Assembly (NCBI GenBank): GCA_013205645.1
Contig: JABMMH010000295.1
Location: 1 to 5,486, forward strand
Length of the DNA stretch: 5,486 bases
Direction of reading: 5' to 3'
From: Polaromonas sp.
GTDB lineage: Bacteria; Pseudomonadota; Gammaproteobacteria; Burkholderiales; Burkholderiaceae_C
Of this stretch, positions 1-5,486 are shown one piece after another. A program made the translations under genes and the position numbers. Numbering within the stretch: the stretch's first letter is position 1; each line of letters starts with the position of its first letter. The notes beneath the pieces were generated by a model that was not told the origin of the DNA, searched no databases, and saw only the letters and a program-made list of their open reading frames with translations.

Positions 1-597
1 CATGCGCTTGACTTGGTGGTATTTGCCCTCCGTCAGCGTCAAACTCAGCTGAAGTTCGCCGGTTTGCACGCAAGCCGCCGCGCGCACCGGTTTCGGGTCG
101 TCGTCCAGCACCACGCCGTCCAGCAGTTTTTGCACCTGCTGCGCGTCAACCGGGTGCTTGACCGTGACCTCATACACCTTGGGCACGTGGTGGCGTGGCG
201 AACTCATGCGGTGAATGAATTTACCGTCGTCCGACAGCAGCAGCAAACCGGTAGTATCTTGGTCTAAGCGGCCGACAGCCTGCACGCCCGCCGCGGCACC
301 GCCGCCGCGCTGGCGAATCGGCGCCGGCAACAGGGTGTAGATGCCGGGGTGCATGCCGGGTTTTTGCGAGCACTCATACGCCGTGGGCTTGTGCAGCATC
401 AAATACGCTTTTTCGTGGTACTCCCAGGGTGTGCCCTGGACTTCGAAGTGCAGCCCTTGAGCCTCAAAAGGTGCGGAAGCGTCGTCACAGACCGCGCCGT
501 TGACGACGACCAAGCCTTGTTGCACCAAACCGGCGCAAACCCGCCGTGTGCCAAAGCCTTGAGAAAATAAAATGTCTTGTAATTGCATGCGTGCCAT
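1..597 (-). CDS. rsuA: 16S rRNA pseudouridine synthase, RsuA family (3' end cut by window edge)
   Basis: The gene reads leftwards and is open to base 1. That gives 199 residues, against about 230 for E. coli RsuA, so only the C-terminal tail is missing. RsuA isomerises one uridine of 16S rRNA (U516 in E. coli) to pseudouridine during small-subunit assembly in the cytoplasm. Residues 1-55 look like a degenerate S4 RNA-binding domain. The catalytic domain follows, with the family signature GRLDQDTTGLLLL at 109-121; D112 is the expected catalytic aspartate. The motif LTEGKYHQVKRM at 188-199 is typical of the RsuA/RluB/E/F group. Residues 95-105 form a Gly/Ala-rich insertion just before the catalytic motif. 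The start is uncertain. ATG at 597 is used here; ATG at 588 (protein beginning MQLQDILF) and an in-frame GTG at 630 overlapping the LysR stop are alternatives. None has a convincing Shine-Dalgarno sequence. RluE or RluF specificity cannot be fully excluded. Confidence 0.9.
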   Translation of the reverse strand, partial: MARMQLQDILFSQGFGTRRVCAGLVQQGLVVVNGAVCDDASAPFEAQGLHFEVQGTPWEYHEKAYLMLHKPTAYECSQKPGMHPGIYTLLPAPIRQRGGGAAAGVQAVGRLDQDTTGLLLLSDDGKFIHRMSSPRHHVPKVYEVTVKHPVDAQQVQKLLDGVVLDDDPKPVRAAACVQTGELQLSLTLTEGKYHQVKRM

Positions 598-629
598 GGT
601 CGTTTTGTCGATGAGTGTCGAGATGGGCA

Positions 630-1550
630 CTATTGTCGCTGGCTTGGCACGGTTTCGGCACGCTCAAAATGCGCGCACAAGCGCTCAATCAGCGACTGCG
701 CATACGCCGGTAAAGCGGCGCGGTCACGCGTCAATATAGAACGCTCACGCACGCACCACGGGTCACTCAGTTGCACCAGCGCCAAGCCCATCGCCGCCTG
801 ATAGCGCAGCGCGGCAGACTCCGGCACGATGCCCACGCCGACGCCCGCGCCGATCATCCGGCACATGGCGTCAAAACTAGACAGCTGAATGCGCAGCTTC
901 ATGGGCCTGCCGAGGCGCTCTGTCACCTGCGCCAAAAACATTTGCAAGGTGCTGCCCTGCTGCATACCAATAGCGTCTTCGTCCAGCGTATCGGCAAAAG
1001 CCACTTGCTGGCGCTGCGCCAAGGGGTGCGACAGCGCGGTGGCCAACACCAGCCGGTCAGTGCTGAAGTGCAGCCGCTCCAGCCCCAGCGTGTCGACCTG
1101 ACTGGAAACGATGCCCAAGTCAGCCCGACCGTCCTGCACGCCGCGGGCAATCTCAGCATTCGGCTTTTCCTGCAGGTCGATATTCACTTTCGGGTTGTCG
1201 GCTAAAAACAGCGGCAGCAACTCTGGCAAAAAGTCAGTGACAGCAGTGGTGTTGGCAAAAACGCGCAAATGGCCGCGCAGGCCGCCGCCATATTCGTTCA
1301 AGTCACCCTGCATCTGGTCGACCTGGTACAGAATCAATCGGGCATGGTGCAAAAAAGCCTGCCCCGGCGGCGAGAGTCGAACACCGCGAGCCTCCCGATA
1401 AAGCAAAGGCATGTCGGCTTGCACTTCAAGCGCCTTGATGCGGGCGCTGGCCGCGGCCAAGGACAAATGGTGCTTGGCCGCAGCCTTTGTCAGGCTGCCT
1501 TCTTCGGCTGTTAATAGAAATAGCCGTAAGTCGTTGAGATCAAAATGCAT
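630..1550 (-). CDS. LysR-type transcriptional regulator, divergent to the CoA-ester operon
   Basis: This 306-residue protein has the normal length and layout of the LysR family. The N-terminal winged helix-turn-helix covers about residues 1-65; the recognition region is around GSLTKAAAKHHLSLAAASAR at 18-37, followed by the typical LYREARGVRLSPPG stretch at 50-63. A linker helix follows at about 65-88, and the periplasmic-binding-protein-like effector domain spans about 92-300. The ATG at 1550 begins MHFDLNDLRLF, which fits the usual LysR start, a few residues before the first helix. The gene ends in TAG at 630-632. It is transcribed away from the Bug/hydratase/dehydrogenase/CoA-transferase genes across a 120-bp gap. 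By LysR precedent it should therefore autoregulate and activate that operon in response to a substrate or its CoA ester. The ligand cannot be read from sequence; ItcR/RipR-like itaconate sensing is a guess from gene order only. Confidence 0.93.
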   Translation of the reverse strand: MHFDLNDLRLFLLTAEEGSLTKAAAKHHLSLAAASARIKALEVQADMPLLYREARGVRLSPPGQAFLHHARLILYQVDQMQGDLNEYGGGLRGHLRVFANTTAVTDFLPELLPLFLADNPKVNIDLQEKPNAEIARGVQDGRADLGIVSSQVDTLGLERLHFSTDRLVLATALSHPLAQRQQVAFADTLDEDAIGMQQGSTLQMFLAQVTERLGRPMKLRIQLSSFDAMCRMIGAGVGVGIVPESAALRYQAAMGLALVQLSDPWCVRERSILTRDRAALPAYAQSLIERLCAHFERAETVPSQRQ

Positions 1551-1670
1551 GACGCCATGTTACTGCGCCCAGCCGAGCCTTCTGTTTTTCCGAAGGCTCG
1601 GTTTGAAAACCCCTGATTGCGCTGAAGCCGTTATCGACCGAACATCAGAGACTCGAGAAGAAATCACAAA
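1551..1670. promoter_or_regulatory. Divergent promoter/operator region between lysR and the Bug-led operon
   Basis: These 120 bases lie between two genes read outward, so both promoters and the LysR binding site are expected here. The left half holds a perfect inverted repeat (listed separately). TTGAAA at 1603-1608 matches the sigma-70 -35 consensus in five of six bases for the plus strand, but I see no good -10 box at 16-18 bp. TTATCG at 1631-1636 is 22 bp away, which is too far. Activator-dependent promoters often have such weak boxes. I could not single out a clear T-N11-A LysR box. CTGAT (1613-1617) and ATCAG (1644-1648) form a widely spaced dyad flanking the middle. GAGAAG at 1655-1660 is a plausible ribosome-binding site for the gene starting at 1671. 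The regulatory role is inferred from position. Confidence 0.6.
1573..1601. repeat. Perfect 10-bp inverted repeat (hairpin or operator)
   Basis: CCGAGCCTTC at 1573-1582 is exactly complementary in reverse to GAAGGCTCGG at 1592-1601, with a 9-base spacer TGTTTTTCC. In a plus-strand RNA, a G-U and an A-U pair (1572/1602 and 1571/1603) would extend the stem to 12 pairs. The sequence after the right arm is GTTTGAAAAC, so there is no proper U-tract. On the minus strand the hairpin would fall within the lysR leader, 22 bases before its ATG. It could be an mRNA leader hairpin, a weak terminator, or a protein-binding dyad. Its arms are longer and more GC-rich than a typical LysR box. Confidence 0.75.
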
Positions 1671-2681
1671 ATGACAACAACACGTTTTCCAAAAGCCGCG
1701 CCAACGACCCGCCGCGCCTTGCTGTTGACCGCAGCGCTAAGCCTCTGCAGCTCAGCCGCAGTACTGGCGCAAAACACCGCACCCTACCCGAGTCGCCCGA
1801 TTCTGATGGTGGTGCCGCAAGCGGCGGGCGGCACCAACGACATCGTTGGCCGCGTGGTCAGCCAAAAACTCGGAGAGCTATTGGGCACGCCCGTGGCGGT
1901 TGAAAACCGGCCGGGTGCGGGCGGCAACATCGGCACCCAGTACGCCGGCAAGGCCGCCAAAGATGGTTATACCTTGCTCATGACCATCAGCAGCAGCCAG
2001 GCCATCAACCCGGCGCTCTACAAAAATCCGGGCTTTGATCCGGTCAAAGATTTCAAACCCATCGCCCTGATTGGCGCTGTGCCCAACGTGCTGCTGGCCA
2101 ACCCGGACTTTCCGGCCAAGTCGGTGAAAGAGTTGATCAGCTTGGCCAAGGCCAAGCCCGGGCATTACCAGTACGCATCAGCCGGCAACGGCACGCTGAA
2201 CCACCTGCTGGGCGAGATGCTCAACAGCATGGCCGGCATCCAGTTGCAACACGTTCCCTACAAAGGCGTTGCACCCGCACTCAACGACGTTCTGGGTGGC
2301 CAACTGCCGTTGGTGTTTGCCAGCCTGCCGTCGTCGCTGGCGCAAATCAAGGCCGGCAAGCTGAAGCCGCTTGCCGTCAGCAGCCCACGCCGCTCGCCTG
2401 CCTTGCCGGATGTGCCGGCGCTGGCGGAAATTCTGCCGGGCTACAGCGGCACACTATGGATTGGCCTGTTTGCACCCGCCGGCGTGTCGGCCGAGGTGCT
2501 GGCCAAGCTGCAAGACGGCATGGGCCGGGCGCTGGCCAGCAAAGACTTGCGTGACAAGCTAGAGCTGCAAGGCGTTGAGCTGGCAGCACCGACCACGCCC
2601 GAGCAATTTGCCGCCCTGCTGAACGAAGACATCGCGCGCTGGAGCCAGATTGTGAAAAGCTCTGGCGCCGCCGTCGACTGA
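1671..2681 (+). CDS. Bug/TctC-family periplasmic solute-binding protein (tripartite tricarboxylate transporter receptor)
   Basis: The 336-residue protein has the length and motifs of the Bug (TctC) family, extracytoplasmic receptors that bind small carboxylates. These are greatly expanded in Burkholderiales. An export signal is visible: basic N terminus with RR at 14-15, hydrophobic core at about 16-32, and a likely cleavage after VLA at 31-33. The TTRRALLL stretch loosely resembles a Tat motif, but Sec export is as likely. The mature part starts with the family-typical YPSRPI at 39-44, then VPQAAGGTNDIVGR at 48-61 and VENRPGAGGNIG at 77-88, the loops that line the ligand pocket in solved Bug proteins. 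No TctA or TctB membrane subunits are present in the window, so it may share a permease encoded elsewhere or act in sensing. GAGAAG ten bases before the ATG serves as ribosome-binding site. It is probably the first gene of the operon. The ligand is unknown; a dicarboxylate is inferred from the neighbours. Confidence 0.93.
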   Translation: MTTTRFPKAAPTTRRALLLTAALSLCSSAAVLAQNTAPYPSRPILMVVPQAAGGTNDIVGRVVSQKLGELLGTPVAVENRPGAGGNIGTQYAGKAAKDGYTLLMTISSSQAINPALYKNPGFDPVKDFKPIALIGAVPNVLLANPDFPAKSVKELISLAKAKPGHYQYASAGNGTLNHLLGEMLNSMAGIQLQHVPYKGVAPALNDVLGGQLPLVFASLPSSLAQIKAGKLKPLAVSSPRRSPALPDVPALAEILPGYSGTLWIGLFAPAGVSAEVLAKLQDGMGRALASKDLRDKLELQGVELAAPTTPEQFAALLNEDIARWSQIVKSSGAAVD

Positions 2682-2718
2682 ACTGAAATGAACTGAATCA
2701 CTGCTTAGGTATTTTGAA

Positions 2719-3621
2719 ATGACGACCGCACCCGATCCCCTTACCCTAGATAGCACCACCCTCGCCCACCTGCAAGACTGGCAAGGCCGAACCGAAACCT
2801 TAGAAGACCTGATCACGCCCGCACCGCTGCGGGCGCTCAGCGCCACGCTGGACCGCGATGACCCGACGCCCATGGCGGGTACCGAGTTGCCAGCGCTGTG
2901 GCATTGGCTGTTTTTTCTGCCGCATCACCGGCAAAGCGAGATTGGCCTGGACGGCCATGCCAAGCCCGGTGGCTTTTTGCCGCCAGTGCCCTTGCCGCGT
3001 CGCATGTGGGCTGGCGGCCGTTTGCAGTGGCATGCGCCGCTGCGGGTCGGCGACGCGGTCAAGCGGGTCTCGACCATTGAGTCGGTGACGCACAAGTCGG
3101 GTCGCAGCGGTGACCTGCTCTTCGTGCTGGTCAAGCACGAGATCAGCAACGCGCAAGGCCTGTGCTTGACGGAAGAACACGACATTGTTTACCGTCCAGC
3201 AGTGCAGCCCGGTGACCCAGTGCCAACCCCTGTGGCCGCCGAGCCAGGCGCCGCTTGGCAGCGCGACCTGACGCCAGACGACGTGCTGCTGTTTCGTTAC
3301 TCCGCCCTGACCTTCAACGGCCACCGGATTCACTATGACCGCAAATATGTCACCGACGTCGAAGGCTATCCAGGCCTGATCGTGCACGGCCCCTTGATCG
3401 CCACGCTGATGGTCGACTTGGTGCGCCGGCACACCGACCGACCCATCAAACGCTTTGAATTCAAAGCCCTGCGCCCGACCTTTGAGTGCGCTGACCAACG
3501 CGTCATGCGCGTCAACGGCCAAGCTGAAACTGGTAGCAATGGTGACGGCTCGCAGATCCGCCTGTGGACGCAAGACCATGCAGGCTGGCTGACCATGCAA
3601 GGCACGGCCGAACTCGGCTAA
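2719..3621 (+). CDS. MaoC/FAS1-like double-hotdog acyl-CoA hydratase (mesaconyl-/itaconyl-CoA hydratase-like)
   Basis: The 300 residues fit a double-hotdog hydratase of the type annotated as FAS1-like dehydratase or mesaconyl-C4-CoA hydratase, which adds water across the double bond of an enoyl-CoA in the cytoplasm. The N-terminal hotdog (about 15-160) contains WHWLFFLPHHRQSEIGLDGH at 61-80 and RMWAGGRLQWHAPLRVGD at 95-112. The C-terminal hotdog (about 180-300) carries the motif RYSALTFNGHRIHYD at 193-207, then EGYPGLIVHGP at 215-225. H205 is the expected catalytic histidine. Where canonical hydratase-2 proteins have Gly-Asp-x-Asn-Pro, this protein has Phe-Asn-Gly-His-Arg (199-203). That variant, as I recall, is usual in this subfamily. 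The gene lies 37 bp after the Bug gene and 51 bp before the dehydrogenase, consistent with co-transcription. AGG at 2706-2708 is a weak ribosome-binding site. The substrate (itaconyl-, mesaconyl- or methyl-branched enoyl-CoA) is inferred from context. Confidence 0.88.
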   Translation: MTTAPDPLTLDSTTLAHLQDWQGRTETLEDLITPAPLRALSATLDRDDPTPMAGTELPALWHWLFFLPHHRQSEIGLDGHAKPGGFLPPVPLPRRMWAGGRLQWHAPLRVGDAVKRVSTIESVTHKSGRSGDLLFVLVKHEISNAQGLCLTEEHDIVYRPAVQPGDPVPTPVAAEPGAAWQRDLTPDDVLLFRYSALTFNGHRIHYDRKYVTDVEGYPGLIVHGPLIATLMVDLVRRHTDRPIKRFEFKALRPTFECADQRVMRVNGQAETGSNGDGSQIRLWTQDHAGWLTMQGTAELG

Positions 3622-3672
3622 AACCCTGGCCGCACTGAACACAATTCATCTGAACAAAGTTATTGAGAAAAC

Positions 3673-4842
3673 ATGAAAACAACCATTCCTACTCCTGACG
3701 CCCACCAAGACCTGCGCGAAGCCCTGCGCGACCTGTGCGGCAGCTTTGACGCCGCCTACTGGCAACAAGTCGACCACGAACGCGGCTACCCCGAGACCTT
3801 TGTCAACGCACTGACCGAAGCCGGCTGGCTGGCCGCGCTGATTCCCACCGAATACGGCGGCTCTGGCCTCGGCTTGGCCGAAGCCTCGGTCATCATGGAA
3901 GAGATCAACTTTTCAGGCGGCAACGCGGGTTCATGCCACGGCCAGATGTACAACATGGGCACGCTGTTGCGCCACGGCTCTAAGGTTCAAAAAGACCTGT
4001 ACCTGCCCAAAATAGCCACCGGCGAATTGCGCTTGCAGTCGATGGCCGTGACCGAACCCAGCACCGGCACCGACACCACGCAACTCAAAACCACCGCGGT
4101 CAAAAAGGGCGACCGCTACGTCATCAACGGCCAGAAGGTTTGGATCTCGCGCATTCAACACTCCGACCTGATGATCTTGCTGGCCCGCACCACACCGCTA
4201 GCCGAGGTCACCCGCAAGAGTGAAGGCATGTCGATTTTCATCGTTGACTTGAAGCAAGCCATCGGCAATGGCATGACCGTCAAGCCGATTCGCAACATGG
4301 TGAACCACGAAACCAATGAAGTGTTTTTTGACAACCTCGAAATCCCTGCCGAGAACCTGATCGGCGAAGAGGGCAAGGGCTTCAAATACATCCTTGACGG
4401 CCTGAACGCCGAGCGCACTTTGATCGCCGCCGAATGCATTGGCGACGCCTACTGGTTCATCGACCGCGCCCGCCGCTACGCCACCGACCGCGAAGTCTTT
4501 GGCCGGCCGATCGGCCAAAACCAAGGCATTCAATTCCCGATTGCCGACAGCTACATCGAGACCGAAGCCGCCAACCTGATGCGCTTCAAAGCTTGCGCCC
4601 TGTTCGACGCCGGCCAGCCTTGCGGGGCAGAGTCCAACATGGCCAAGTACCTGGCCGCCAAAGCGTCTTGGGAAGCGGCCAATGTGTGTCTGCAAACCCA
4701 TGGCGGTTTTGGCTTCGCTTGCGAGTACGACGTTGAACGCAAGTTCCGAGAAACGCGTCTGTACCAAGTCGCCCCGATCTCCACCAACCTGATTTATTCC
4801 TACGTCGCCGAGCATCTGCTGGGCTTGCCAAGGTCATTCTGA
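3673..4842 (+). CDS. Acyl-CoA dehydrogenase (FAD-dependent), helix-G catalytic base type
   Basis: The 389-residue protein matches the normal size of acyl-CoA dehydrogenases, cytoplasmic FAD flavoenzymes that introduce an alpha-beta double bond into an acyl-CoA and pass electrons to ETF. The three domains are visible: an N-terminal helical part (about 1-120, with IPTEYGGSGLGLAE at 57-70), a middle beta domain with the flavin/substrate signature MAVTEPSTGTD at 124-134 and WIS at 157-159, and a C-terminal helical domain with REVFGRPIGQNQGIQFPIAD at 273-292 and QTHGGFGF at 341-348. The catalytic glutamate found near the C terminus of medium-chain enzymes is absent: that position is P368 in YQVAPIST. 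Instead E247 in GLNAER lies where isovaleryl-CoA dehydrogenase has its base. The stop overlaps the next start (TGATG), suggesting translational coupling with the CoA-transferase. The substrate is unknown; methylsuccinyl-CoA or another branched or dicarboxylic acyl-CoA fits the context. Confidence 0.93.
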   Translation: MKTTIPTPDAHQDLREALRDLCGSFDAAYWQQVDHERGYPETFVNALTEAGWLAALIPTEYGGSGLGLAEASVIMEEINFSGGNAGSCHGQMYNMGTLLRHGSKVQKDLYLPKIATGELRLQSMAVTEPSTGTDTTQLKTTAVKKGDRYVINGQKVWISRIQHSDLMILLARTTPLAEVTRKSEGMSIFIVDLKQAIGNGMTVKPIRNMVNHETNEVFFDNLEIPAENLIGEEGKGFKYILDGLNAERTLIAAECIGDAYWFIDRARRYATDREVFGRPIGQNQGIQFPIADSYIETEAANLMRFKACALFDAGQPCGAESNMAKYLAAKASWEAANVCLQTHGGFGFACEYDVERKFRETRLYQVAPISTNLIYSYVAEHLLGLPRSF

Positions 4843-5486
4843 TGACAAGCACGACTCCGCAAACCCAAGCCCGGCCACGCCCGCTGGACCACATCACGGT
4901 GGTCTCGTTGGAGCACGCGATTGCAGCACCTTTTTGCACGCGCCAATTGGCTGACCTCGGCGCCCGCGTCATCAAGGTGGAACGCCCCGAAGTGGGTGAC
5001 TTTGCCCGTGCTTACGACAACCGCGCACGCGGTGAAGCCTCGCACTTTGTCTGGGTCAACCGCTCCAAGGAAAGCTTGGCGCTGGACCTGAAAGACCCGC
5101 AGCACTTGGCCGTGCTGAAGCAACTCATCGCCAAGGCCGATGTGCTGGTGCAAAACCTGGCACCCGGCGCGACTGGCCGCATGGGACTCGACGCCGCCAC
5201 CCTGCGCGCCGCTGACCCGCGCCTGATCGTTTGCGACATCTCGGGTTACGGCAACGACGGCCCGTACCGCGACAAAAAAGCCTATGACTTGCTGATTCAA
5301 AGCGAGGCCGGTTTTTTAAGCATCACCGGCACGCCAGAACAACCGAGCAAAGCCGGCAACTCGATCGCCGACATTGCGGCTGGCATGTATGCGTACACCA
5401 ACATTTTGTCGGCCTTGATGCAGCGCGACAAAACCGGCGAAGGCTCGCACATCGACGTCTCCATGCTCGAGTCCTTGGGCGAGTGG
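4842..5486 (+). CDS. CaiB/BaiF (class III) CoA-transferase, N-terminal part (cut by window edge)
   Basis: An open frame begins at the ATG overlapping the dehydrogenase stop and runs 215 codons to the window end without a stop, about half of a usual 390-410-residue family member. Class III transferases move CoA from a donor such as succinyl-CoA to a carboxylic acid through an aspartyl-CoA intermediate. Visible family features are LDHITVVSLEHAIAAPFCTR at 15-34, the Rossmann-like LADLGARVIKVERPEVGDFA at 36-55, RSKESLALDLKDP at 74-86, LVQNLAPGATGRMGLD at 102-117, and SGYGNDGPYRDKKAYDLLIQ at 134-153. D149 is the expected nucleophile (the equivalent of Asp169 in formyl-CoA transferase). GEGSHIDVSMLESL at 199-212 is also typical. 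The protein starts with a short Thr/Gln/Pro-rich tail (2-14) before the conserved core. It is likely the activating enzyme for the acid this operon handles, but the family covers many substrates (itaconate, mesaconate, citramalate, succinate donors), so specificity is open. Confidence 0.92.
   Translation, partial: MTSTTPQTQARPRPLDHITVVSLEHAIAAPFCTRQLADLGARVIKVERPEVGDFARAYDNRARGEASHFVWVNRSKESLALDLKDPQHLAVLKQLIAKADVLVQNLAPGATGRMGLDAATLRAADPRLIVCDISGYGNDGPYRDKKAYDLLIQSEAGFLSITGTPEQPSKAGNSIADIAAGMYAYTNILSALMQRDKTGEGSHIDVSMLESLGEW

Noticed and set aside
13..570. Two plus-strand open frames at 13-267 and 349-570
   Set aside because: Both are antisense to the RsuA-type gene, whose catalytic motifs read clearly on the minus strand across the same bases.
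771..1205. Open frame of 144 codons on the plus strand inside the LysR gene
   Set aside because: It is antisense to the LysR effector domain, rich in His/Arg/Gln as expected from reversed GC-rich codons, with no recognisable domain.
1573..1610. Inverted repeat read as a Rho-independent terminator
   Set aside because: The bases after the stem (GTTTGAAAAC) do not form a U-tract on the plus strand, there is none on the minus strand, and no gene ends here.
2677..2696. Three ACTGA copies around the end of the Bug gene (2677, 2682, 2692)
   Set aside because: The units are five bases long and partly inside the stop region. Chance is the simplest explanation, and no dyad or known site matches.
2800..3642. 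Long open frame of 280 codons on the minus strand opposite the hydratase gene
   Set aside because: It mirrors a well-supported gene with clear hotdog motifs. Such antisense frames are common in GC-rich DNA, and its translation shows no family I recognise.
4198..4815. Open frame of 205 codons on the minus strand opposite the acyl-CoA dehydrogenase
   Set aside because: It lies fully within a clear dehydrogenase gene. The composition looks like a reverse-complement artefact, with no motif or ribosome-binding site.
4800..5300. Open frame of 166 codons on the minus strand opposite the CoA-transferase
   Set aside because: The plus strand encodes unmistakable CaiB/BaiF motifs here, so the minus frame is a shadow.

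Overview
The window looks like chromosomal DNA of a betaproteobacterium, most likely a Comamonadaceae member of the Burkholderiales (Polaromonas/Rhodoferax-like). This placement is inferred from the moderately high GC content, the Bug-type periplasmic receptor inside a catabolic operon, and the protein style. It was not tested by any search. There are six protein-coding genes, two of them cut by the window edges. I see no RNA genes, insertion sequences, CRISPR arrays or phage genes.

Layout. On the minus strand, from right to left, lie a LysR-type regulator (1550 to 630) and then, 32 bases further on, the 5' part of an RsuA-type 16S rRNA pseudouridine synthase that runs off the left edge (597 to 1). 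A 120-base divergent intergenic region (1551-1670) separates the regulator from a plus-strand gene series. It carries a perfect 10-bp inverted repeat. The plus-strand series is: a Bug/TctC periplasmic solute-binding protein, a two-hotdog MaoC/FAS1-like acyl-CoA hydratase, an acyl-CoA dehydrogenase, and a class III (CaiB/BaiF) CoA-transferase that runs off the right edge. Gaps are 37 bp, 51 bp and a 1-base TGATG overlap, so these four genes are probably one operon.

How they may work together. The likely scheme is that the LysR protein senses an organic acid, Bug captures it in the periplasm, the CaiB-type transferase activates it to a CoA ester, and the dehydrogenase and hydratase process that ester. 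LysR + MaoC-like hydratase + acyl-CoA dehydrogenase + CoA-transferase resembles the itaconate-degradation locus of Pseudomonas aeruginosa (Ict/Ich/Ccl pathway). The best working guess is therefore a C5-dicarboxylate such as itaconate, mesaconate, citramalate or methylsuccinate. The diagnostic CitE-like citramalyl-CoA lyase is not visible and would have to lie to the right of the window.

The two enzymes that are complete both depart from textbook catalytic motifs. The dehydrogenase lacks the C-terminal glutamate base and seems to use a helix-G glutamate. The hydratase has Asn in place of the usual hydratase-2 aspartate. Both are probably subfamily traits, but they bear on function.
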